Shown here: piece after piece, positions 46,206 to 56,220 of the stretch
Position numbering within the stretch: position 1 is the first letter of the stretch
Layout: each line of letters begins with the position of its first letter
Source: Closterium sp. Naga37s-1
Lineage: Eukaryota > Streptophyta > Zygnematophyceae > Desmidiales > Closteriaceae
Reading direction: 5' to 3'
Assembly: GCA_947471745.1 (NCBI GenBank)
Contig: CANJKZ010001153.1
Location: 62,001-126,000 of the forward strand
DNA length: 64,000 nucleotides
The notes under the pieces: model-generated
The model's input: only the letters and a program-made list of their open reading frames with translations
What the model was told of the DNA's origin: nothing
Databases searched by the model: none
Position numbers and translations under genes: made by a program

Positions 46206-46340
46206 TGAGAATAGTAGAACGAGAATGAATGAACTATGAATGAAGTGAGTACATATGGGAAACCCTAATTGGGTTGTACCCCCTATGGGATACCCCACTA
46301 TAGCCTACACAACAGCATAAGCTATATATATGTTCTGACA
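46206..46340 (-). repeat. Copia-4 5' LTR
   Basis: 135 bp, appears identical to 38872-39006, next to the primer site TGGTATCGAGC on the reverse strand. Confidence 0.93.
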
Positions 46341-48143
46341 GTTGCTGAGCTCGTCGACTTTGCTGCTCGCTGTCGCCTAGACTACGTCGCCAGTCTTGTT
46401 GCTGAGTCTGAGTCTGTCTGTCCTCCGTCCGTCGGGGGTGAGTGTGCCCTTGGCACGGACGTCCTTGAGGACAGGCAGGAGGAGTTCCAGTGCTTGGCCG
46501 CTGCTTCACCTCATCTCGTGTCCGTACTGCTTACCCCTGAGGGAGACCCGGATGCACTTGACATCCCGACTCCGCGCTCTTACGCGGAGGCGATAGAGGG
46601 TCCCTACTCCTCTCAGTGGCAGGCAGCTATGGACGCAGAGATGGCTTCCTGGAAGTCCACAGGCACCTACGTTGACGCTGTTCCCCCTCCTGGGGCGAAC
46701 ATTGTCAGTGGCATGTGGATTTTCAGGGTGAAGCGACCGCCGGGTTCTCCGCCTGTCTTCAAGGCGCGTTACGTGGCTCGTGGCTTCAGTCAGCGGCAGG
46801 GAGTCGACTACTTTCAGACCTTCTCTCCCACCCCGAAGATGACCACTCTTCGGGTACTGCTGCACGTAGCTGCTCACCGTGACTACGAGCTACACTCTCT
46901 TGACTTCAGCACTGCTTTCTTGCAGGGCAGCCTGCACGAGGAGATCTGGCTGCGTCGCCCACCTGGCTTCACTGGGTCTTTTCCTCCTGGCACCCAGTGG
47001 AGCCTACGGCGGCCGGTCTACGGTCTCCGCCAGGCACCGCGTGAGTGGCACGACACACTGAGGACTACACTTGCGGCTCTTGGGTTTGCTCCCTCTACTG
47101 CCGACCCGTCGCTGTTTCTGCGCACCGACACTTCTTTGCCGCCGTTCTACATCCTCGTGTACGTCGACGACTTGGTCTTTGCCACAGCTGACACTGCTGG
47201 ACTAGCCCACGTGAAGTCCGAGCTGCAGAAGAGACACACGTGCACTGACCTGGGTGAACTGCGCAGCTACCTTGGCTTGCAGATCACTCGGGACAGAGCA
47301 CGCCGCACCATTACCCTGACTCAGTCACACATGGTGCAGCAGGTCCTTCAGCGCTTCGGCTTCACGTACTCCTCGCCTCAGGCCACTCCTCTGCCTACTC
47401 GCCACTCGCTCTCAGCTCTGCCTTCGGATGAGTCCGTAGAGTCGAGTGGCCCGTACCCAGAGCTTGTTGGCTGCCTCATGTACCTGATGACCTGCACACG
47501 ACCTGACCTTGCATACCCTCTTAGCATTCTTGCACGCTATGTTGCTCCTGGGAGACACAGACCGGAGCACATGGCTGCAGCGAAGAGGGTGTTGCGCTAC
47601 TTGTGCAGTACGTCGGGCATGGGGCTTGTGCTTGGAGGGCAGAGTCCAGTGGTCCTTACTGGGCACGCAGACGCTTCTTGGGCTGACGACCAGGCTACGC
47701 AGCGGTCGTCACAGGGTTACACCTTCAGCCTTGGTTCCGGCTCTGTTTCGTGGCGGGCTACTCGCTCGTCTTCTGTTCTCGGCTCCAGTTGTGAGGCTGA
47801 GATCTACGCAGGAGCCATGGCTGCAAAGGAGCTTCGCTGGCTCACCTACCTGCTGACTGACCTCGGAGAGTTGCCTCGTTCTCCTCCAGTGCTGTACGTA
47901 GACAACAAGGCCATGCTGGCCTTGTGTCGGGAGCAGCGACTGGAGCACAGAACGAAGCACATTGCTCTCCGCTACTTTCTTGCTCGTGAGCTGCAGCAGC
48001 GTGGTCAGCTGCGTCTTGCGTACGTGGCCTCTGAGGCCAACACTGCTGATATCTTCACCAAGGCACTTGCGCCTTGTGACCATCAGCGCTTCTGTACTCA
48101 GCTGGGCCTTGTGCCTACCTTGCCTCACTTGCTCACCTCTTGA
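46341..48143 (+). pseudogene. Copia-3 RT and RNase H part
   Basis: Resumes the copia-3 frame at VAELVDFAARCRLDY. It includes FQTFSPTPKMTTLRVLL, VYGLRQAPREW, LVYVDDLVFA, SSCEAEIYA, LYVDNKAMLAL and TADIFTKAL, with a stop at 48141. It is open throughout; only the insertion and the upstream 22-nt deletion disable the gene. Confidence 0.92.
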
Positions 48144-48358
48144 CCTTGCTTGTACTGTTACATATATATATTCCTGCTCTTGTTTGTCTAGCCTTTTTAT
48201 ACATATGTGTACTCCTGCTTGTGAACTGGCCTTGTGGCCTTGAACTTGTGCTCGGAATGTGTGGTGACTTTGTGATCCACCCTGAGCTTGTTTTTTGCTT
48301 TGCTTTGCTTGACTGGTCTTGTGACCCCTTGTTCTCCCCCACTTTGCCTATGGGGGTG

Positions 48359-48484
48359 TGTCAGATTTATATGACATAGCTACTGTAGGCTATAGTGGGG
48401 TAGCACATATGGGGTACAGTTTCCTAGGGTTTACTTCTTGTACCCAACTTTCACTTAGTCTTTCCCATTCCTCGTTTCTTCTCA
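48359..48484 (+). repeat. Copia-3 3' LTR
   Basis: 126 bp, followed by the target duplication GGTTC at 48485-48489. Confidence 0.93.
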
Positions 48485-48489
48485 GGTTC

Positions 48490-48619
48490 TGAGGGGCACC
48501 CTTAGGGCAGTGTACTGGGTTGTTGTTGAGTGTCGTTGTCGATTCGGGCTGTGTAGGGGGTAGTTATGCTCAATGTTTCCATGCTGATGTGCTGTACATG
48601 TTAATAGTAAAAAAAAAAA
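48490..48619 (+). other. 3' tail of the non-LTR element with poly(A)
   Basis: About 120 bp of untranslated sequence ending GTTAATAGT and an 11-A run (48609-48619). ACCAAGTCAA follows directly, matching 18747-18756. Confidence 0.6.
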
Positions 48620-48631
48620 CCAAGTCAATGG

Positions 48632-49291
48632 TTGGGGTTTCGAGTTGATCACGCACACTTACAAAAACAATACGCCAAAAGCGAAGCACTGTAGCTTCTG
48701 GCGCAGGGTTTCTTAAAGTTTTTCGTCCAGTATGCAGAATTAGCTCCTTTCTACGCAGTTCATTCATCATTGGCTAAAATGTTGACAGACCGACAGCTCC
48801 GCCTAGCCTGACGGCCAGCGAACCGTCTACACCTGCATTTTTGGCAGAGAAAAAATATAGACCCCTCACTGATGGCATGTTGTTTAGGGAGTCATCAACC
48901 CTAAATACAAGGCAGAAGTGTTTAGGGTTGATGCCCTAAACAATGGGTTTTATTGTTCGCTATGGGTAATATTTTTCGACGCCAGCATCTAGGGAGTCAT
49001 CAACCCTAAACACCATATATTGGGTGTTTAGGTTTGATGCCCTTTCTCCATGGGTTGTTTTTTTCCGAGCAGGTAGAAAACAAGAATGTGGAGTTACTGT
49101 TCTATTTAAACAGTAAAACCAATTGGCCTCTAACGTTCTGACATGTGGCCCAATAAGCATCGGACTGCGTAGAAAGGAGCTAATTCTGCGCGCTGAGCGA
49201 AAAACTGGCAGAAACCCTGCGCCAGAAGCTACAGTGCTGCGCTTTTGGCGAATAGTTTCAGTAACTGTGCGTGATGAACTCAAAACCCCAA
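48632..49291. repeat. Fold-back element with 140-bp inverted repeats
   Basis: 48632-48774 and 49148-49291 are inverted copies, roughly 85 percent alike by eye and of equal length. The loop (48775-49147) has two further small hairpins built from GTTTAGGG..CATCAACCCTAAA, at about 48883-48945 and 48985-49045. No transposase is seen. It may be a MITE or fold-back type element. Confidence 0.75.
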
Positions 49292-49837
49292 TGGTTCTGT
49301 GCCCGCTCTGACAGCAACCGAACTGACCAACCAGCATTCCTCGCACGCCCTTTGTCAGCTTCTAGAAAATTCCGACTGCAATCTCTAGTAATGGAGTAAC
49401 TCCAAATCTCAAGGACATAGCTGTCGAAGATCTATTCGCCTGGACTGTGCGCGAATAAGCTCTCCAATTCAAGCCAATTAGCTTCTCCACGCTGGCTCTC
49501 CCTACAGCTCTTCTGGTTCGTGAACCAGTGCAGGCTAGCTGACACAAAAACCATTCTGTAGCCTATGCCTCCTATCCAACCTACATGCCAGATGCTTCAC
49601 AAACTTCCATGTGCCACATAACCATTCGGTAGCCTATGCCTCCTATCCAACCTACATGCCAGATGCTTCGCGAAAGTGCATTTTTCGAAACTGCCTGACC
49701 GGCAATTTCAAGGAAATGCGACTTCATGAATCCGAAATCAGCATGCTTCAAAACTGCATTGATCCAAATCTCAAGGACATAGCTGCAAAGCAACATTGCC
49801 TGAAGCAGAACTAGTTTCTGTCTGCTTGTTCCACGCC
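49292..49837 (+). other. Upstream region of ascorbate peroxidase with direct repeats
   Basis: GTAGCCTATGCCTCCTATCC and the following 25 bp occur twice (about 49558 and 49630). CCAAATCTCAAGGACATAGCTG also occurs twice (about 49402 and 49764). The promoter and 5' untranslated region of the peroxidase must lie here; no clear TATA box stands out. Confidence 0.6.
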
Positions 49838-52800
49838 ATGGCCGCCGTCCACCTCCAGTCCGCCGTCGCGTCTGCCTTCCCCGGCATCTGCTCGCCATTC
49901 CGTGCTGCTGCCAGGCGGCTGCACTCGGCGTCCTTTGCGGGATCGAAGACCGCGACGCTTAGCAAAGCCTCTGTGCTGCAGTCGGAGTTCCTGGGCTCTG
50001 GTTTCAATGTAAGACATCCAGTTCGGCAAGCGTTCGTGTGTCAGATTTTCAGGAATCGCGGCCCGAGAATTGTTACTTATACCGTTGTCCAGCGTGAAAA
50101 AGTATCATGGGCGAAATTCATTAACAGTTAGTTTCAGAATCCTACCTAGTGTGCATCCCACGGTCAGTATGCTCCTGCTCCGATGACGCAGAATAATCTT
50201 CTCCAAGTCAGGTTTCTGAGACACCTTTGCAGGATGAAATGAGATCACACAATTTTATGCATTCCACGACAGGCTGCTCCTGCTCAACTGAGCGGTTCCG
50301 CGTTCTTGAGGAGGTCTGCGAGCTCGACCGGTGCTCGCGCCTCTGCTGACGTGGAGCAGCTGCGCGGCGCCAGGGACGAGATCAAGGAGCTTATCAAGAG
50401 CAAGCACTGCAACCCCATCCTGGTACGAAGTTCCTGATTGACTACTGAGACTGGGATTTCACGTGGATAGCAGGCAGTATAGTCCGAAGACTCGGTCATT
50501 TGCATAAATACACGCACGTCCGTTCTAGAAATAGATTTGGCTTCGGAATGGTAAACATGACGTCTTGCATTACCAGGACTAAAACCATATCATTGTGTTA
50601 CTTTGAACGCACTATTGTTTCAACTAGGAAGTTCCAACCGTGAAATTCATCTGCCATTACCTATTACATTCCTTTCCCGTTCGTTTCCGTGTGCGCGCAG
50701 ATCCGTCTGGGCTGGCACGACGCGGGCACGTACACCAAGAGCAACGCCGAGTGGGCCAAGACATCTCAATGGTCCTCCACTGTTCTTTCCCTTCCGGCCC
50801 GTTCGTTCCCGCCCGTTTCTGCATTTCCGCAGATCCGTCTGGGCTGGCACGACGCGGGCACGTACACCAAGAGCATCGCCGAGTGGCCCCTGGCGGGCGG
50901 CGCTACGGCTAGCATTCGTTTCAAGCCCGAAATCGAGCACGGCGCTAATGCTGGTACGAGGTGAATTTTGAGTCCTCTCAATGTGTGTGTGATAATAAAG
51001 CAAGCTGGCTTCTGAGTCAACTTAAAAAGTCAACCATGACGGGCGGCGCTACGGCCAGCATCCGCTTCAAGCCCGAAATCGAGCACGGCGCTAATGCTGG
51101 TACGTTCTGGGTCGACTCAAAACACACCACCTCACGTAGTAATGCCGGTACGTTTTTGGGCTAACTCGAGCCCGAATCGAGCACGCCTCCAATTTTGGTA
51201 CGAGCTACAGTACACTTGTGGTCACCGCTTCTCTGCTGTTTCCGCCCACTCTCCCAACATTGCTTCGGCCTGGCGGGAGCCATTGCACAGAAACTGGAGT
51301 CCATCAAGCACAAGTACCCCGCCGTCAGCTACGCCCCGACCTCTTCCAGCCCAGGCTGTCTGTATCAACTCTCTCGCTCTCTCCCACCCCCCACCACCCA
51401 CCATCTATCCCCCCCTCCGTTCCTTCTGTCCCTCCCTTTCCCCAGGTCTGGCGGGCGCCATTGCTCTCCTGGAGCCCATCAAGCAAAAGTACCCCGCCGT
51501 CAGCTATGCCGATCTCTTCCACTCCAGGCCGTTTGTATCAACTCCTCCCAACACCCCCTCCACCCACCACCCATCCCCCACCACCACCCCTCCGCAGGCC
51601 TGGCGGGCGCCATCGCGCTCATGGAGCCCATCGAGCAGAAGTACCCTGCTGTCAGCTACGCCGACCTCTTCCAGCCCACGCTGTATCAAGTCGCTCTCTC
51701 AACTCCCCCACCCCCCCGCGCAGGCCTTGCCGGCGCCATCGCGCTGCTGGAGCCCATCAAGCAGAAGTACCCCGCCGTCAGCTATGCTCCGACCTCTTCC
51801 AGCCTAGGCTGTTTGTATCAACTTTCTCTATCACCCCTCTCCCACCACGCATTCCCTGCAGGCCTGGCGGGCGCCATTGCTCTCCTGGAGCCCATCAAGC
51901 AGAAGTACCCTGCTGTCAGCTACGCCGACCTCTTCCAGCTCGCCAGCGCCACGGCTGTCGAGGTGCGTCCGTGCTCGTGCCTCCGCTCATTCTCAGCGTT
52001 CGCCAACGCTAGCTTCCACGTACCCACTTGGTTACACAAGGCGGGCTCAGCGGGTTAGATTCACTCAAGCGCAAATGCTCAGTCCGCGAGAGATGCCTCT
52101 TGAGACTTGAGTCGACTGCTCAGGGATGTGCAGCCGCTGGGTTACGTGTATAAGGTCATGTGGATGCCTTGTGCATAGATGAGCACAGTCGTGTTGTCTA
52201 CATGGATGCCTGCGATCTGGTTTTCCTTGTTGTTTCTCTCTGTACGTGTGTGTATCTGCTGCTCCATCAGCTGGCCGGAGGTCCCAAGATCCCCATGAAG
52301 TACGGCCGTGTGGACGCCAAGGGACCCGAGGACTGCACTCCGGACGGCACTCTCCCAGGCATGCCCCTGTTCTTCCAGCCCTGTGCTTCATGTGCTCAGC
52401 TTCTCGTTGTGCTTCATGTTCATCTGCATGCCCATGTCCATCCCCATCCCCATCCCCATCCCCATCCCCATCCCCATTCCTATCAACATTCGCACCCTCA
52501 TCTTCCCTCCATCCCCTCGCCCAAATCCACACCTACCCGCTCATCTCCCCACCACCCTCAATGTCCCACCATCGTCAATTTCTACATACCGGGCCCGTGA
52601 ATTGAACTCTGCCTGTGGTATCCTCCCCTCTTCCCACACCCTCCACCCCACTCCCTCCAACCCCCCTCCCTCCACCCCACCCCCTCCACCCAACTCCCTC
52701 CATCTCACTCCGTCCATCCCACCCACTACACCCCACTCCCTCCAATCCCCCTCCCTCCACCCCACCCACTCACCCCCCGCCCTCCACCCCACCCACTCCA

Positions 52801-55800
52801 ACCCATCCCCTCCACACCCCACCCCCTGCACCTTAATCCCTCCCCTCAACAGATGCGGGCCCACCATCCCCTGCTGACCACCTGCGTAAGGTGTTCCACC
52901 GCATGGGCCTTGATGACAAGGTGAGTTAAACGCAGTGTGATAAAAAAGCATTGTGATTATATTGGCAAGGTAAGGTGTTTCACCGCATGGGCCTTGATGA
53001 CAGGGTGAGTGAGAAGCGGTGTGATGATCAAGGGCAATGCTGGTTCCTCGACTTCAGATTCCGAATTCACGCATCTGTTGCCCCTCGACTTACACCATGC
53101 GTTCCCTTTCCTTCCTTACGACAGGTCATTGTTCCCTGCCTGGCGTGCACACTTGGCCCTTAAGACTCATGATTCGCCCATGACTTGCACCATGCATGTC
53201 GTTCTCTCCTTCCTTATCTCATGGCAGGACATCGTTGCCCTGTCTGGCGTGCACACTCTGTGGCTTAGGACTTGAGATTCACTTTCCCATGTCTGCCCTT
53301 TCATCCCTGCTCGTCCTTCCCTCCTTCCTCATGGCAGGACATCGTTGCCCTGTCTGGCGTGCAGCGCACATCCTAAGGGGCGAGAGCTTCGAATTCTTCC
53401 ATCCATTTCCCCTCCTCGACTTGAACCATGCATATCCCTCCTTCCCTCCTTCCTTCCTTCCTTCCTTCCTTCCTTCCTTCCTTCCTTCCTTCCTTCCTTC
53501 CTTCCTTCCTTCCTTCCTTCCTTCCTTCCTTCCTTCCTTCCTTCCTTCCTTCCTTCCTTCCTTCCTTCCTTCCTTCCCTCCTTCCTTCCTTCCCTCCTTC
53601 CTTCCCTCCTTCCTTCCTTCCTTCCCTCCTTCCTTCCTTTCTTCCCTCCTTCCTTCCTTCCTTCCTTCCCTCCTTCCTTCCTTCCTTCCTTCCTTCCTTC
53701 CTTCCTTCCTTCCTTCCTTCCTTCCTTCCTTCCTTCCTTCCTTCCTTCCTTCCTTCCTTCCTTCCTTCCTTCCTTCCTTCCTTCCTTCCTTCCTTCCCTC
53801 CTTCCTTCCTTCCTTCCCTCCTTCCTTCCTTCCTTCCTTCCTTCCTTCCCTCCTTCCTTCCTTCCTTCCTTCCTTCCCTCCTTCCTTCCCTCCTTCCTTC
53901 CTTCCTTCCCTCCTTCCTTCCCTCCTTCCTTCCTTCCTTCCCTCCTTCCTTCCTTCCTTCCTTCCCTCCTTCCTTCCTTCCTTCCTTCCCTCCTTCCTTC
54001 CTTCCCTCCTTCCTTCCTTCCTTCCCTCCTTCCTTCCTTCCTTCCTTCCCTCCTTCCTTCCTTCCCTCCTTCCTTCCTTCCTTCCTTCCTTCCTTCCTTC
54101 CTTCCTTCCTTCCTTCCTTCCTTCCTTCCTTCCTTCCTTCCTTCCTTCCTTCCTTCCTTCCTTCCTTCCTTCCTTATGGCAGGACATCGTTGCTCTGTCT
54201 GGCGCACACACCCTGGGCCGTGCTAGGCCAGAGAGGAGCGGATGGGGCAAGGCAGAGACCAAGTACACGGTGAGTGAGATGTACGAGGGGTGTTGGTGCT
54301 GGGTGTGCTGTTGGTGCTGCTGGGAGTAGTGGTGGTGCCAACGAAAGCTGAAAGCTGTTAATCCACTGGAGAGGAGTGGGTGGGGCAAGGCAGAGACCAA
54401 GTATACGGTGAGTGAGATGTATGAGACGTCTCAAAACACTTCTTCATACACAAGGCACAGAGACCAAGTATACGGTGAGTGAGATGTTTGATTGGTGCAG
54501 GTGCTGGGTGAGTTGTGAGGCGCCTTGGAATCAAGCACAGTGGGAGAAACGAGGGGTGCTGGTGGTGGTGTTTGTAGGAGGGATGCCGGGTGTGCTGTTG
54601 GTGGTGCTGGGTGTGCTGTTGGTGGAGCTGGGTGTGCGGGGTGTGTTGGGGGGGCAAGCTGTAAGTTGGCCAAAGAGGAGTAGGTACGGCAAGGAGGAGA
54701 CCACAACACCTTGCTTCACCATGCCCCGGGATCTTGACACTGTCACAAAAGACGTGCACCATGCTATCAACTTCCTGGGAGTTTTGACACTGGTCAACAT
54801 ACACGCTTCGCACCATGCTTGAAGGTGCCTCACGTTGAGAATGCATGCTTTGGAACAGCATAGCACGCTGGCACCAGCCGCCACTCTCAACTCCCCTCCT
54901 CTCTCCTCGACCCCTCTCCCCCGCTCCGCCACTTCTCTCTCGCCTTCACTCACACACATCCTCTCCTCCCCCCTCCTCGCCTCATCCCCTCTCCCCCCCC
55001 CCCTTGCAGAAGGACGGTCCTGGTGTGCCTGGCGGCCAGTCCTGGACGGTGGAGTGGCTGCGATTCGACAACTCCTACTTCACAGTGAGTGCACACCCCC
55101 TTCCCTTCCCACCCCTGCTATGGCCCCATGTCTCCGCCTGGGCCTACGGCCTGCCTTGGCTTAGAGGCTGCTTCCTCTGCTCCGCCTGACAGTCAGTCCT
55201 GGACCGCGGAGTGGCTTCGATTTGACAACTCCTACTTCACAGTGAGTGCGCCTGGCCCTTCTTTGCCTTGGTTTCCTGTTACCCTTTCTTTAAAAGTAGC
55301 CTGCTATGCTCTGCCTGGCGGCCAGTCCTGGACCGTGGAGTGGCTGCGATTTGACTGCACTGCCAGGCACTGAGGGGGCACTGCCTCTACCGATTGCCGC
55401 TCTCTCTCCCCCATTCAACATACGCAAATGCTGCTCCATTTGCATCTCCACCTCCCCCTTCCCCCCCCTTCCTCTCCACCCCCCCGTCTCTACCCCTCAC
55501 TCTCTCACCCACCCCCATCACCCCTCCATCAAGGAGAGGACGGACGCGGAGCTACTGGTGCTGCCGACAAAAGCTGAGAAGCTCTCTGCTGGGCTGGGCT
55601 CAACCCAATGCTGCCCCCTCTCCCCCCTCCCTCACCACCCTTCAGGACATCAAGGAGAAGACGGACGCGGAGCTGCTGGTGTTGCCGACAGACGCCGCCC
55701 TGTTTGAGGACGCGGGCTTCAAGGTGTATGCAGAGAAGTACGCTGCCGACCAGGCGGCTTTCTTTGCCGACTATGCCCAGTCCCACAAGAAGCTTAGCGA

Positions 55801-56220
55801 GCTGGGAGCCAAGTTCGACCCCCCCCAGGTGAGGCGTTCTCCTTCAGGTGACGCATTCCCCCCAGTGAGAGAATTCCCCCCCAGGTGAGGCATTACCCCT
55901 AGGTTAGCTAATCCAACAGACCAGGCGGCCTTCTTTGCCCACTATGCGCAGTCGCACAAGCAGCTCAACGAACTGGGCGCCAAGTTAGACCCCCCCAGGT
56001 GAGGCCTCTTCCTCTGGGTGAGCCATTTTTCCTCTTCCTCTTCCTCTTCCTTTTCCAGGTAAGGTAATCCCACAGACCATGTTTGAACATCCCCGGGTGA
56101 GGCATTCCGAACTCTGTTTTGCATCTGCCTTTACTGCTGTTTTGTCTCCATCTTGGCACCCGCTGACCCCTCTTGGCACCCTTTGCTTCATTGTGCATGC
56201 AGGGTGTGACCCTTGACTAA
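49838..56220 (+). CDS. APX: Chloroplast (stromal-type) L-ascorbate peroxidase
   Basis: Ten exons: 49838-50008, 50273-50422, 50833-50953, 51862-51962, 52271-52358, 52853-52920, 54183-54269, 55010-55084, 55646-55828 and 56203-56220. All phases join, giving 353 aa. It reduces hydrogen peroxide with ascorbate in the plastid. The N-terminus ([19 protein letters not shown], rich in Ser/Ala/Arg) fits a transit peptide. Distal haem residues lie in [10 protein letters not shown] (Arg109, Trp112, His113). The proximal His242 is in [20 protein letters not shown] with Trp254, and its Asp282 is in RFDNSYF. The insert [16 protein letters not shown] matches the loop specific to chloroplast isoforms. The end GVTLD without a membrane anchor suggests the stromal form; a thylakoid form by alternative 3' splicing is possible but not seen. 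Intron 5 begins with GC instead of GT. Most introns contain copies of neighbouring exons. Confidence 0.92.
50701..50763 (+). repeat. Truncated copy of peroxidase exon 3
   Basis: After a GCGCAG acceptor it encodes [18 protein letters not shown], then departs before the GGATASIRF part. The real exon with the complete motif starts at 50833. Confidence 0.88.
51037..51115 (+). repeat. Copy of the 3' half of peroxidase exon 3
   Basis: Encodes [20 protein letters not shown] and ends in a GTACG donor-like sequence, duplicating 50900-50953. Confidence 0.85.
51264..51815 (+). repeat. Four extra copies of peroxidase exon 4 (5' two thirds)
   Basis: Copies begin near 51264, 51447, 51599 and 51724, each encoding a version of [20 protein letters not shown] with small changes (for example EPIEQKY in the third). 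All but the first keep an AG acceptor. They end around ADLF/APTSS, short of the real exon end (LASATAVE) at 51962. Confidence 0.88.
52438..52492 (+). repeat. (CCCCAT)n microsatellite
   Basis: About eight CCCCAT hexamers just behind the unusual GC donor of intron 5. Confidence 0.85.
52973..53004 (+). repeat. Copy of the end of peroxidase exon 6
   Basis: GTAAGGTGTTTCACCGCATGG and following bases repeat the end of the exon finishing at 52920, again with a GTGAGT donor. Confidence 0.85.
53225..53376 (+). repeat. Two truncated copies of peroxidase exon 7 start
   Basis: At about 53228 and 53339 GGCAGGACATCGTTGCCCTG and the following bases re-encode DIVALSGV with a good acceptor, then diverge. The real exon is at 54183. 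Confidence 0.85.
53436..54175 (+). repeat. (CCTT)n array of 740 bp in peroxidase intron 6
   Basis: Almost pure CCTT tetramers with scattered CCCT variants, ending eight bases before exon 7. It is a long polypyrimidine/polypurine tract immediately before a splice acceptor. Confidence 0.97.
54366..54473 (+). repeat. Copies of the 3' end of peroxidase exon 7
   Basis: GGGCAAGGCAGAGACCAAGT-type sequence with a GTGAGTGAGATGT donor occurs at about 54369-54408 and, shorter, at 54453-54473. GAGACGTCTCAAAAC lies between them at 54423-54437. Confidence 0.82.
55185..55370 (+). repeat. Two copies of peroxidase exon 8
   Basis: About 55191-55241 encodes [16 protein letters not shown] with a GTGAGT donor. 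About 55313-55356 encodes [14 protein letters not shown] and then diverges. Confidence 0.87.
55530..55600 (+). repeat. Copy of the start of peroxidase exon 9
   Basis: ATCAAGGAGAGGACGGACGC and following bases repeat the [14 protein letters not shown] start of the exon at 55646. Confidence 0.85.
55915..56000 (+). repeat. Copy of the end of peroxidase exon 9
   Basis: Encodes [20 protein letters not shown] ending in CCCCCCCAGGTGAGG, repeating the end of the exon finishing at 55828. Confidence 0.87.

Larger units (their letters stand above)
38872..46340 (-). mobile_element. Copia-4: intact-looking Ty1/copia element inserted in copia-3
   Basis: 7469 bp, reverse orientation. The 135-bp LTRs (38872-39006 and 46206-46340) look identical; the target duplication GTTGC is at 38867-38871 and 46341-46345. 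The primer site TGGTATCGAGCAGG starts at 46205 (reverse) and the tract CTATGGGGGTG lies next to 39007. One uninterrupted gag-pol frame is present. It is the only element in the window that could be autonomous. Confidence 0.95.
33692..48484 (+). mobile_element. Copia-3: Ty1/copia element with 126-bp LTRs, interrupted by copia-4
   Basis: LTRs 33692-33817 and 48359-48484 (TGTCAGATTT...TTCTTCTCA) appear identical, and the target duplication is GGTTC (33687-33691 and 48485-48489). The primer site begins TGGTATCGAGC at 33818 and the tract CTATGGGGGTG precedes 48359. The internal region contains a GC-rich leader, a gag-pol broken by a 22-nt deletion, and the copia-4 insertion at 38872-46340. It inserted in the 3' end of the non-LTR element. 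Confidence 0.94.
18757..48619 (+). mobile_element. Non-LTR retrotransposon (RT with zinc fingers), split by nested copia insertions
   Basis: When the two first-level copia elements are removed, 18757-19500, 29404-33691 and 48490-48619 form one element of about 5.2 kb. The join at 19500/29404 restores a continuous Gln/Gly-rich frame (...GQQMGET then GQKGQRHG...). It ends in an 11-base poly(A) at 48609-48619, typical of non-LTR elements. ACCAAGTCAA occurs at 18747-18756 and again at 48619-48628, a candidate 10-bp target duplication that would fix both ends. The order of zinc finger, RT, Cys/His motif and a possible nuclease-like end resembles the R2/HERO group, but the clade is not certain. Confidence 0.6.

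Noticed and set aside
38872-46340. Copia-3 and copia-4 as two ends of one inverted composite element
   Set aside because: Each has its own LTR pair, primer site and target duplication, and removal of copia-4 restores the copia-3 frame, so they are separate insertions.
53196-54400. Long Pro-Ser-Phe-Leu and Lys-Glu-Gly repeat frames
   Set aside because: Products of the CCTT array on both strands, with no independent sign of coding.
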